In this document: in pieces, positions 26,188 through 34,591 of the stretch | Numbering within the stretch: position 1 is the stretch's first letter | Layout of the letters: each line of letters begins with the position of its first letter | Assembly (NCBI RefSeq): GCF_019924045.1 | Contig: NZ_JAHXBN010000026.1 | Location: 27,320-91,319, forward strand | Source: Dyadobacter fermentans | GTDB taxonomy: Bacteria > Bacteroidota > Bacteroidia > Cytophagales > Spirosomataceae | Direction of reading: 5' to 3' | Length of the DNA: 64,000 bases | Made by a program: the position numbers and the translations under genes | Notes under the pieces: model-generated | Databases searched by the model: none | Seen by the model: only the letters and a program-made list of their open reading frames with translations | Told to the model about the DNA's origin: nothing

Positions 26188-29100
26188 TCAATAAGTTTGC
26201 AAAGCCCCCGTGTCCCCCTGCTCCTTCAATATCTTCTTCAAACCATCGACGTTCATCGTCAGCCCGACCTCGGCGTCGGGGGCGGTTTCTTCATTGATAA
26301 TGCCTATCGGGCCGCGGTAACTGCTGCTGCGGATGATACGGATCATGTCGGCTTCCGCATCGCCCTCGCCCACCGGAACTACCTTCACAGGGTTCCCTTT
26401 TTTCAGGCCCATTAAATTCACCGCCATCAAATGCGGTAGAATTTTTGGAAAAAACTCAGGGAAACGCTCGATATCCTCCTCGGCGTGGTGCAGGTTGTAG
26501 ACGATGCCGATGTTCGGTCTTTTGAGATAATCCATCACTTCCAGCTGATTCTCGGGCATTCCATACCAACCGCCGTGGTTGTAAAGCCCTACGGTACAGC
26601 CAATTTCCGCAGCTTTGTCCGCAATATAGGCCACCGGTTTGGCTACCGCCTGAACCTTCTGCTGCTGGGTCATTTTGTCCATGTCTTTGATCCCGCCGAT
26701 CATGCACCAGATCTCGGTCTTAACATTATGCCGTTTCAGCAGGTCAAGGATAATGGGCAGGTTCTTATCGTTTTCAGGGTTCGGGCCTGAATACAGCCAG
26801 AATGCCTGCAACTTGATGTGGTGCTTTTTTAATGCTTCCAGCTCAGCGTCGAACTCGGGAATGTGCTTTTCCCGCCAGTCGTAGGCAAGCATAGTGAAGC
26901 CGAGCTTGTTCAACATTTCAGCCCGCTGTTCGGGGGTGCGTTCTTTCGAATCGAACGGGACAATGCACCAGGCTATGAGGTTCTGCCGGGCGTAAATATT
27001 GTCGGTCCTTTTGCTGGTAGCATGAGCCATGAACGGATCGCTGATGCTTTCCTTACCCGTTTCTACACGCCCCGCGAAGCGCATAACACTCTTCTTGGCG
27101 CCGCTATACACGTTGAAATCGTACCATTGATGGCTTTTGGAAGCCGGAATGAGCATTTTCACCATTCCATCGGCAGGCAGGTTTGCCTCTGTTTCTTTTT
27201 GCCGATACGCATTGTCGGTGACTTTCAGCGCCTGCGGTTTCTTGCCTTTATTCACCGCCACGAGTTCCACATCGCCGGTCGGTTTACCGTTTTTATCCAA
27301 AACATAACCACAAACCAACGCTATCTCAGGCTCCTGCGCATTACCCGCGAACTCGCGGAAGTAGCCGTTCGGGCCGTAGACCCGCAAATGGTATTGACCG
27401 TTTTCAAAACCAGTCAGTTTGAAGCTTTCCGTCAGTGTGTCGCCGGCCTTCACGGCATAATTCCAAACCCGCAGCACCTCGCCTTCATAGGGGTTCATAG
27501 CATAAATGATAAACGGCGCGCCGGCCGATTTTGCACCGAAAACCTTATTCCCCGCCTGCATTGTTATTTCAAATGCGGCCTTATCCGCGGAAAGCGCCCC
27601 ATTGACATACAATTCATAAGGAAGCGCCACCGACGGCCTGGTACCCGGCTCCTGTTTAGGCAAAAAGGGGGACCCGACCGGATTTACATTTATTTTCCCG
27701 ATTTCCCTGGCATCCAAAGCCTTGAAATTCGCCGGTACATCTTTGAACTGTGCTTTGTGAATCGTCGTCAGGATTTCGTCGCGGTTCACCGGCTTCGGCT
27801 TTTTATACGGTGACGCGTCGAAAGGCTGGAAAACCGAGCTCATATTCCCGCATATCGTCCGCCGCCATTCGGTAATGTTCGTTTCCCGGACTTGCTTTTT
27901 CGACTTGTGGCTTGTGAATTCTTCCAAAAACTGGATGATCGACGTGTGATCGAAAACCTGCGAACACACCTTCCCGCCCCGCGACCATGGCGATGCCACC
28001 ACGAGCGGCACCCGGAAGCCCAGGCCTATCGCACCGCCGCGTGCATTCGCCTTCGGCACCTGGGTTTCGTCCTGTTCCAGTGGCACATACTCCGCCTTGA
28101 CATCGATGCCGGCAGACACTTTTCCTGAGTTCGGCTTGGTCGGATCCGGGATCGAAAACGGGGGAATATGGTCATAATAGCCATCATTTTCGTCGTAACA
28201 AAGTATAAATATCGTCTTCTTCCACACCTCGGGATTTTGGGTAAGAATATCGAGCGTCTCGGAAATGTACCACGCGCCATACCACGGCGCCGACGGGTGA
28301 TCGGAGAAGTTCTGGGGCGCGGCCAAGTACGAGACCGTCGGCAGCTTACCTTCCTTCACGTCCTTGCGGAACTGGTAGAAAATGTCGCTTTTCGGCATTT
28401 CGATCTTCCTGCCCTGATCCCCATCCTTGTACCACATCGACGACAATTTCAGATAATCCGGGTCATTGCGGTTGGTCACGAATGCATTGCGATGCAGCTC
28501 TTGCTGAAATACCGACAGCTTTTTAAAATTTTCCTCACTAAATTCCGCCAGATCGGCTTCGAGGCGTTCCAGCAATGCGTGGCGCTGCTCCCAGGATTTG
28601 GTCAGCTTATCTTTTTCGCCCCCCGTCGCCGCATCCAGTTTCTCCTTCAAAGCGGGAAGGTCCTTTTTAATTTTCTCCACTTCCAAAGTCGCGAAATGGA
28701 TAAAATCCTTCGAATATTTCACTCCATACTGCGCATAACGCTCCAACGGGTTGCAGCCAAAATTGCTCAGCCAAGAGCCTACGCCGGGATGGAACTGCAC
28801 CACCGCCCCTACTTCATTCTGATAGAACTTCCAGCTAATGCCCGCCTCCTGCATGCGCTCAGGGAAAGTTTTCCATTTTACCGGCTTATGAATGGAAAAG
28901 TAGCTGTTCCGCACCACCGCCAGCGAATCCATTTCCGGTTTTTCGCGGATCGTACCCGACCAGAGGTAGTAGCGGTTGGGATGTGTTGGCGTCATCGACG
29001 AGCAGAAATTCTGGTCGCAGATGGTGAAGGCATCGGCCAGGGCGTAATAGAACGGAATATCTTCGCGATCATAGTAGCCGAGCGTCAGCGGCATTTCGGC

Positions 29101-29532
29101 ATATTCCTTGTGCCCCGATCGCTTGGATGTGAGCCATTTATCGTATTTCCCGCCATTGTATGCATCCACCTGCGACTCCCGCGAGTGCGGGAGGTCGTGC
29201 ATCCACGTGGCCCTGGTATTTTTAATATCGAGGCGAAACGGCGCGTAAGTATCTCCTTTGAGGTCGGTTTGGAGCCAAACCTTATTTTTATTCGGCAGGT
29301 CGATCGCCCGCGGGTCGTTGAAGCCGCGCACGCCCTGCAACTTACCGTAGCTATGGTCGAACGAGCGGTTTTCCTGCATGAGGATCACCACGTGCTCGGC
29401 ATCGAGGTAGGTCGTGTTCGGATCGGGTGTGATCGCCATCGCCCGCTGCACCGACTCCGGGAACAAACTCGCCGCGCCGGCGCCGCCGGCCAGCATCGCC
29501 GCCTTTTTGATGAAATCTCTTCTTGAATCCAT
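26188..29532 (-). CDS. Phosphocholine-specific phospholipase C fused to a sugar-phosphate isomerase-like TIM barrel
   Basis: The 1114-residue protein opens with a Tat signal (RRDFIKK at 4-10), fitting folded export. The bacterial phospholipase C catalytic domain follows to about 640, with VVILMQENRSFDHSYG at about 48-63. Two C-terminal phospholipase C domains run to about 832, where the family normally ends (GRVETGKESISDPFMA). The chain then continues in frame for about 280 residues as a xylose-isomerase/sugar-phosphate-epimerase TIM barrel, from about 845 (YARQNLIAWCIVPFD) through IGIVYNLHHAEEDIERFPE. The first part hydrolyses phospholipid head groups in the periplasm or outside the cell. 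The role of the barrel is unknown. The fusion contains no internal start or stop. Confidence 0.9.
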   Translation of the reverse strand: MDSRRDFIKKAAMLAGGAGAASLFPESVQRAMAITPDPNTTYLDAEHVVILMQENRSFDHSYGKLQGVRGFNDPRAIDLPNKNKVWLQTDLKGDTYAPFRLDIKNTRATWMHDLPHSRESQVDAYNGGKYDKWLTSKRSGHKEYAEMPLTLGYYDREDIPFYYALADAFTICDQNFCSSMTPTHPNRYYLWSGTIREKPEMDSLAVVRNSYFSIHKPVKWKTFPERMQEAGISWKFYQNEVGAVVQFHPGVGSWLSNFGCNPLERYAQYGVKYSKDFIHFATLEVEKIKKDLPALKEKLDAATGGEKDKLTKSWEQRHALLERLEADLAEFSEENFKKLSVFQQELHRNAFVTNRNDPDYLKLSSMWYKDGDQGRKIEMPKSDIFYQFRKDVKEGKLPTVSYLAAPQNFSDHPSAPWYGAWYISETLDILTQNPEVWKKTIFILCYDENDGYYDHIPPFSIPDPTKPNSGKVSAGIDVKAEYVPLEQDETQVPKANARGGAIGLGFRVPLVVASPWSRGGKVCSQVFDHTSIIQFLEEFTSHKSKKQVRETNITEWRRTICGNMSSVFQPFDASPYKKPKPVNRDEILTTIHKAQFKDVPANFKALDAREIGKINVNPVGSPFLPKQEPGTRPSVALPYELYVNGALSADKAAFEITMQAGNKVFGAKSAGAPFIIYAMNPYEGEVLRVWNYAVKAGDTLTESFKLTGFENGQYHLRVYGPNGYFREFAGNAQEPEIALVCGYVLDKNGKPTGDVELVAVNKGKKPQALKVTDNAYRQKETEANLPADGMVKMLIPASKSHQWYDFNVYSGAKKSVMRFAGRVETGKESISDPFMAHATSKRTDNIYARQNLIAWCIVPFDSKERTPEQRAEMLNKLGFTMLAYDWREKHIPEFDAELEALKKHHIKLQAFWLYSGPNPENDKNLPIILDLLKRHNVKTEIWCMIGGIKDMDKMTQQQKVQAVAKPVAYIADKAAEIGCTVGLYNHGGWYGMPENQLEVMDYLKRPNIGIVYNLHHAEEDIERFPEFFPKILPHLMAVNLMGLKKGNPVKVVPVGEGDAEADMIRIIRSSSYRGPIGIINEETAPDAEVGLTMNVDGLKKILKEQGDTGALQTY

Positions 29533-29578
29533 GGGTTTAGTTTGGGTAGTTACTAAAAGCTACAAGTAGTCGGAGCGG

Positions 29579-29586
29579 CAAAATTA
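29579..29586 (-). promoter_or_regulatory. -7 box (TAATTTTG) before the phospholipase gene
   Basis: On the minus strand TAATTTTG matches TAnnTTTG, 46 bp before the ATG at 29532. No -33 element was recognised, so support is partial. Confidence 0.35.
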
Positions 29587-29650
29587 CTGATTCGGGCGCC
29601 GACGGCGGGTTACGGGAGTAGTAAAAAAATCCGGAGAAATTCCATAGGGC

Positions 29651-29681
29651 TTGTAAAAATTCCAAAACAGCAGTACCTTTG
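29651..29681 (+). promoter_or_regulatory. Promoter of the Panacea operon
   Basis: TTG (29651-29653), a 20-bp gap and TACCTTTG (29674-29681) match the Bacteroidota promoter. The ATG follows 72 bp later, leaving room for an operator. Confidence 0.6.
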
Positions 29682-29753
29682 GGCTACTCAAATGTTCCTT
29701 CATTCATTTCGCACTCAGGAAACCATAAACCGGTAAAACCTAATTTTTGAGCT

Positions 29754-30284
29754 ATGAACGCATTTGAAGAAAAAATCGAGGGAACTATTCATTTATTACT
29801 CTACATTTTAAAAAAGCTCGGGGGACCTTCCGACATTCACAAGCTTTTCAAAATCCTTTACTTCGCTGAGCAGAAACATTTGGTTAGGTATGGTGCTACT
29901 ATTTCGCAGGATCACTATCACGCGATGAAAAACGGGCCGGTGCCTTCCATTGCCTATGATATTTACAAGAGTGTTAAAGACGGCGGTGTAACCTATGCCC
30001 CATATTTTTCCGCTGTGGAGCGCTTTTCGATTGCAGGCATCGGGGAGCCGGACCTGGATTTTCTTTCGGAATCAGAAATGAAGTGCATCGACGAATCTGT
30101 ACAGGAAAACAAAAGTCTCAGCTTTAACGACCTGACGGATAAATCACACGACGGAGCCTGGAAACAAACAGGCCGGGACAAGGAAATAAGTCCGGTTGCC
30201 ATTGCCAGAGCCGGCGGTGCAGATAATCATATGGTCAAGTACATCGAAGACCAGTTGCTGATCCATTCGGCCAAGTTTGAATGA
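29754..30284 (+). CDS. Panacea-domain (SocA/DUF4065-like) protein, candidate antitoxin
   Basis: The 176-residue protein carries the Panacea pattern: LLYILKKLGGPSDIHKLFKILYFAE at about 13-38, then the diagnostic HAMKNGPVPSIAYDIYKSVK at about 59-78. The domain is known from the SocA proteolytic adaptor antitoxin and from PanA antitoxins that neutralise many unrelated toxins. It has its own promoter and lies 24 bp before a 134-residue gene of unknown family. That order fits an antitoxin-toxin operon, although Panacea proteins also occur alone and in phage contexts. The domain is recognised with good confidence; the role is inferred. Confidence 0.85.
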   Translation: MNAFEEKIEGTIHLLLYILKKLGGPSDIHKLFKILYFAEQKHLVRYGATISQDHYHAMKNGPVPSIAYDIYKSVKDGGVTYAPYFSAVERFSIAGIGEPDLDFLSESEMKCIDESVQENKSLSFNDLTDKSHDGAWKQTGRDKEISPVAIARAGGADNHMVKYIEDQLLIHSAKFE

Positions 30285-30308
30285 TTACCAATAGCTGCAA
30301 TCATTCAG

Positions 30309-30713
30309 ATGGCTTCATTGATTGGGACCGTCCTTCGGATGATGGTCAAAGATACAACTCCGCCTAAAGTCAAGCGTTTCATTATAGTCGGTGAGTCTGC
30401 CGACAGCCTTACATTAGCTTCGGTATACATTAATACGGAACTCAACATGACGGTCAATTACAATCTGGACCTTCGATGCCAACATCTCGAATTTCCTGCC
30501 GACGGTCGCGACTATCTTGACCATACTTCGTTTGTCGATTGTTCGAAACTTAAAATTATCGAGCGGGCGGAACTATGCGCGATTATCCAAAACCGCCCTA
30601 CCATCGTTATCGGCAAACTCGACCAACAGGATTTCGAAATGGTAAGGCGCCAGATCACATGTTCCACGACCATCAAGGGCAAAATCAAAAAGCGGTATGG
30701 CTTTTACGATTAA
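30309..30713 (+). CDS. Unrecognised 134-residue protein paired with the Panacea gene; candidate toxin
   Basis: I do not recognise a family. The chain starts MASLIGTVLRMMVKDTTPPKVKRF; a start at MMVKD (30339 or 30342) is possible. It is mostly beta strands with a central DHTSFVDCSKLKIIERAEL segment and a basic C-terminus (KGKIKKRYGFYD). There is no signal peptide or membrane segment. The strand pattern and the TSFVDCSKLK stretch faintly recall PemK/MazF-type folds, which is inference by eye. It sits 24 bp after the Panacea gene. A weak hairpin (CCCGA/TCGGG at 30744-30756) with a T-rich tail follows, so the two genes look like one unit. Confidence 0.75.
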   Translation: MASLIGTVLRMMVKDTTPPKVKRFIIVGESADSLTLASVYINTELNMTVNYNLDLRCQHLEFPADGRDYLDHTSFVDCSKLKIIERAELCAIIQNRPTIVIGKLDQQDFEMVRRQITCSTTIKGKIKKRYGFYD

Positions 30714-30803
30714 AACGCTTTCCAATTTCTGATTTTTTTCAAACCCGACCTTCGGGCGTTTGGTTTTGGGGCTACTAAGGGGTGATACAAGCATCATCAC
30801 CTC

Positions 30804-33200
30804 ATGCCACGCAGCTTATTTATACGTTTGTTCCTCCTGATTTCAATCAGTTTTAGCGGGCTCCACGGGTTCGCCCAAAAGGTGCCTTCGGTTTCGGGTT
30901 ATGTCAAAACAGCATCCGGCGAGGCACTACCCGGTGCGACGGTTTCCCTTCTGAAAACCGCGCACGGCGTTACGACCGATGCCGACGGCTTTTTTGCTCT
31001 TCCGGCCGTGAAAGCGGGCATCTACACGGTTCAGTCGACATTGATGGGCTACAAAGCCGTGTCGCAGGCAGTTACTATACAAGCCGGAAAGACTGCCTCG
31101 CTCATTCTCGTCCTCCAAGAAAACCAACAGAACCTCAACGAGGTGAGCGTTTACGGCAAAACGGAGACCCAGGCGGTGAAAGAGCAGCCATTTACCGTGA
31201 ATGCGATCGAGACGAAGCAGTTTCAAAACACTACGGCCGACCTCAACCAGGTGCTCAACCGCAGCGCGGGTGTACGCATTCGCGAGCAAGGGGGATTGGG
31301 ATCTAACTTCAATTTCTCGATCAACGGGCTTTCGGGCAAAGCGGTGAAGTATTTCATCGACGGCGTACCGATGGAAGTCATGGGCAGTGCGATGTCGCTC
31401 AACAACATTCCGGTGAATCTCTCGGAGCGTATCGAGGTATATAAAGGTGTGGTGCCGGTGCAGCTGGGCTCGGATGCCATGGGCGGAGCAGTGAATGTGA
31501 TCACCCATCAGAAACAGACCAATTATTTAGACCTCAGCCACAGCTACGGCTCGTTTAACACCCACCGTTCGGCGCTCACAGCGCAGTACGTGCACAAGCC
31601 AACCGGTATTACCATCAAAGCAAGCGGCTTTTTCAATTATTCCGACAACGACTACAAAATGAAGGGCGTCGAGATCCTGGAAGGCGGGACGCGCGTCGGC
31701 AACCAGATCACCGATCTCAATGGCGCGAACTTCGTGGTGACCGACGTGAAGCGCTTCCATGACCATTACCGCTCGGGTATGGGGCAAGTGGAAGTGGGTA
31801 TCACCAATAAAAGTTGGGCGGATGTGCTGTATGCAGGTTTTGGTTATTCTGAGAGCCATCAGGACCAGCAAACGGGCTTTGAACAGACCATTGTGTACGG
31901 TAATGTGGAGCGGAAAGGGAAATCATCGACCGGGACATTGCGCTACAAAAAAAGCAACCTGCTGGTGAATGGCCTCGATGTAAACCTGTTTGCCTCACTG
32001 TCGACCGACAAATACCTGACCGCCGATACCCTGCTTCGCCAATATTACTGGGATGGTTCCTGGACTACCAAGGGTGCGACCGAAATGGGCGGTATCAAAT
32101 CCCTCTCGCACATCATCCGCCCGCGCGCCTTCGTACGTGCGAACGCGAGCTACGCGCTCAACGAGCGGCATTCGTTTAACATCAACTACACGATCGACCG
32201 CCTCAAAAACGAGACTTACAACGAATTGCTTGTGTCGGGTGACGATATGACGGGGATTATGACGAAGCAGATCTTGGGACTTGCCTACCAGCAGGAGTTG
32301 CTCGACAAGCGGTGGACGAATACTCTTTTTACCAAATATTATGGCCTGGGCCTCGAACGGAAGAAGTGGATCGACAATGCCTACCAGGTGCAGACCGACA
32401 AATTTCCCAATTACGGTTACGGCGCAGCGTCGAGGTACAAAATACTACCTGATCTGGGCGTAAAGCTTTCGTTGGAACATACATTCCGTTTGCAGGAAGT
32501 GGAAGAGGTTTTTGGGGATGGATTGAATGTGCAGCCCAATCCGGACCTGAAACCCGAGCGCAGCGACAACGTGAACCTGGGCTCCTATTACGGTTTCCGC
32601 ACCGGCAAACACCGCTTCTTCGCGGAAGCAGCCGGCTTTTACCGCAATGCGTCCGACTTTATTTACCCCGTTGCCGACCAGCGTTCGAAGGCTTTGAAAA
32701 ACGAGAACAAATCGAATGTGCGGGTGACCGGTTTCGAGGCAGAACTACGGTACGACTACGCCGACCTGCTTTCATTCAACATCAATGCAACCTACCAGAA
32801 CGCGATCAACATGACCAGGTTCGGCAGCACGACTTCCAACGTGCCGGAAGCGACCTATAAGAACAAGATCCCGAATCAGCCCTGGTTTTTCGGAAATGCC
32901 AATCTCGGCGTCGGGAAAAATGATGTGTTTAGGAAGGGCTCGCGTCTCCAATTCAGCTGGTTTACTCAATATGTGCATTGGTTTTACCTCACCTGGGAGG
33001 CTTTCGGGAATGTAGCCGGCAAATCGACGATCCCGAGCCAGCTGATTCACAATGCCACACTGAGCTATTCATTTGCCAACGGGCGCTACAACATGTCGGC
33101 GGAATGCCGCAACCTCACCGACGACCTGGCTTATGACAATTTCAGGCTCCAAAAACCGGGTCGCGCATTCGCACTGAAACTCCGCTATTTCATCCATTAA
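30804..33200 (+). CDS. TonB-dependent receptor, siderophore-type
   Basis: The 798-residue protein has a signal peptide ending near GLHGFAQ. A carboxypeptidase-regulatory-like domain follows at about 28-110, a plug at about 125-240 (NRSAGVRIREQGGLGSNFNFSINGL, then ERIEVYKGVVPVQLGSDAMGGAVNVIT), then a barrel ending in KLRYFIH. The plug resembles iron-complex receptors more than SusC. A DUF4374 lipoprotein gene 30 bp downstream is a recurrent partner of siderophore receptors in Bacteroidota, so ferric-siderophore uptake is the likely role. No Fur box was recognised. Confidence 0.9.
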   Translation: MPRSLFIRLFLLISISFSGLHGFAQKVPSVSGYVKTASGEALPGATVSLLKTAHGVTTDADGFFALPAVKAGIYTVQSTLMGYKAVSQAVTIQAGKTASLILVLQENQQNLNEVSVYGKTETQAVKEQPFTVNAIETKQFQNTTADLNQVLNRSAGVRIREQGGLGSNFNFSINGLSGKAVKYFIDGVPMEVMGSAMSLNNIPVNLSERIEVYKGVVPVQLGSDAMGGAVNVITHQKQTNYLDLSHSYGSFNTHRSALTAQYVHKPTGITIKASGFFNYSDNDYKMKGVEILEGGTRVGNQITDLNGANFVVTDVKRFHDHYRSGMGQVEVGITNKSWADVLYAGFGYSESHQDQQTGFEQTIVYGNVERKGKSSTGTLRYKKSNLLVNGLDVNLFASLSTDKYLTADTLLRQYYWDGSWTTKGATEMGGIKSLSHIIRPRAFVRANASYALNERHSFNINYTIDRLKNETYNELLVSGDDMTGIMTKQILGLAYQQELLDKRWTNTLFTKYYGLGLERKKWIDNAYQVQTDKFPNYGYGAASRYKILPDLGVKLSLEHTFRLQEVEEVFGDGLNVQPNPDLKPERSDNVNLGSYYGFRTGKHRFFAEAAGFYRNASDFIYPVADQRSKALKNENKSNVRVTGFEAELRYDYADLLSFNINATYQNAINMTRFGSTTSNVPEATYKNKIPNQPWFFGNANLGVGKNDVFRKGSRLQFSWFTQYVHWFYLTWEAFGNVAGKSTIPSQLIHNATLSYSFANGRYNMSAECRNLTDDLAYDNFRLQKPGRAFALKLRYFIH

Positions 33201-33230
33201 GCAACTTAAACTTTACCTATAACACCCAAA

Positions 33231-34439
33231 ATGAACAGATTTTTCAGCTACCCGGCAAAAGCTATCCTGATAGCCCTCACCGCATTCGCCGTCAACGGAT
33301 GCAGCGACAGCGACGATAATGGAGGCACCCCCGTTCAGGAAGAAGGCAAATATTCCGCTGTCCTTTGTGTAGGCGCCTGGCCCAATACCGCCTATTACAT
33401 TGCCGATGTGCCCTCGCTGACCAGCGGTACCATCAGTATCAAAGGCAACGGTGCCGAAATGACCGGCAAGGTTTATGCACAGGACATTATCCAAAAAGAC
33501 GGCTTTTACTACCACGCCAACTTTGGCAGCGGGCGCTTTGGCAAATATCACGTAGAAAAAGGCGCGTTGGTGATCGACAAGGAGGTGCCGTTCACGTTCC
33601 TCAACTGGAGTTCGTATGTGTGGGTGGACGATCAAACGCTCGTCATCTTCGGCGACGCGGAAGGCGAAGGCCGTTACGCCATCGTGAAAGTGGCAGATAT
33701 GAGCCTTACTACCGGAAAACTGGATCTGAAAGCGAAACCGACGGGCTTTACCGGCTACAACGTCGGGTTTGCCGAGTACCGCGACGGCAAGTTGTTCGTG
33801 GGCTACGGCTACTCATTTTCGGATTGGTCGGTGAAACCACTGCCGGTGAACCCCGACTTCAATGTGGCGGTACTGAGCTACCCTTCCATGAAAACCGAAA
33901 GTACCATCACCGACACGCGTACCACCACGCCCGGCGGGCCGATTGTGTACGCGCCGGCGTCGTTCAAGGATGAAAACGGCGACATTTATTTCATCAGCGA
34001 TCCGGTGGCCGGGTACGATTACAAATCTGCATCGGTGGTTTACCGCATTAAAAACGGTGCTACTACGCTCGATCCGACCTATTTCTTTGACTTTTCAGCC
34101 AAAACCGACAATGGTATGGGCGCGGCCATGTGGTACATCGGCAACGGTAAAGCCATCGTACGTACCCGTATCAAGGGCGAATCAATCGACGCAGACCACT
34201 CGTTTTCAGTTATCGACGTAAAAACCGGCACATTCATCAAAAAACTCGACCTTCCTGCCGACAAAGGCGAACGGATGGTGAATGCTGTGGTAGTAGAAGA
34301 TGGAAAAGCGTACATCGCCGTGAACGCGGCAGACAAGGACTACATCTGGGAATACGACACGGCTAGCGAAAAGCTAACGAAAGGCGCCGAGTTTGTAGAC
34401 GGTATCGACTACATCCTTCGTCTGGAAAAAACGAAATAA
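33231..34439 (+). CDS. DUF4374 surface lipoprotein
   Basis: The 402-residue product starts with a lipoprotein signal (lipidated Cys24 in AVNGC) and then SDSDD, an acidic stretch that resembles a lipoprotein surface-export signal. The rest folds as repeated beta blades, probably a propeller. DUF4374 genes accompany siderophore-type TonB receptors and often a PepSY protein; no PepSY gene follows here because a strong terminator closes the unit. It may bind or hand over the iron complex. Function is inferred from context. Confidence 0.85.
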   Translation: MNRFFSYPAKAILIALTAFAVNGCSDSDDNGGTPVQEEGKYSAVLCVGAWPNTAYYIADVPSLTSGTISIKGNGAEMTGKVYAQDIIQKDGFYYHANFGSGRFGKYHVEKGALVIDKEVPFTFLNWSSYVWVDDQTLVIFGDAEGEGRYAIVKVADMSLTTGKLDLKAKPTGFTGYNVGFAEYRDGKLFVGYGYSFSDWSVKPLPVNPDFNVAVLSYPSMKTESTITDTRTTTPGGPIVYAPASFKDENGDIYFISDPVAGYDYKSASVVYRIKNGATTLDPTYFFDFSAKTDNGMGAAMWYIGNGKAIVRTRIKGESIDADHSFSVIDVKTGTFIKKLDLPADKGERMVNAVVVEDGKAYIAVNAADKDYIWEYDTASEKLTKGAEFVDGIDYILRLEKTK

Positions 34440-34469
34440 CACACTCATTATCAAGGCGTAGCCAGATAC

Positions 34470-34510
34470 AACAAAGAAACCCCGCGGAAATACCACGGGG
34501 TTTCTTTGTT
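34470..34510 (+). terminator. Strong intrinsic terminator after the DUF4374 gene
   Basis: AACAAAGAAACCCCG (34470-34484) and CGGGGTTTCTTTGTT (34496-34510) form a perfect 15-bp stem with an 11-nt loop. The 3' arm is T-rich. Confidence 0.9.
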
Positions 34511-34540
34511 GGGCCTTAGGTAACATTCTTTTTACATTCG
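34509..34540 (+). promoter_or_regulatory. Putative promoter of the S41 peptidase gene
   Basis: TTG (34509-34511), a 21-bp gap and TACATTCG (34533-34540, one mismatch to TAnnTTTG) precede the ATG at 34592. A GGTTAC/GTAACC inverted pair (34540-34545, 34559-34564) lies just after it. Confidence 0.4.
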
Positions 34541-34591
34541 GTTACAGTAAGCACATTAGTAACCGTTCTTTTACCAGGAAAAACCTTGCTC

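Noticed and set aside
28168..29526. Long plus-strand open frame of about 450 codons opposite the phospholipase gene
   Set aside because: It is fully antisense to a clear Tat-exported phospholipase, has no recognisable domain, and is the kind of shadow frame expected from G/C-rich third codon positions.
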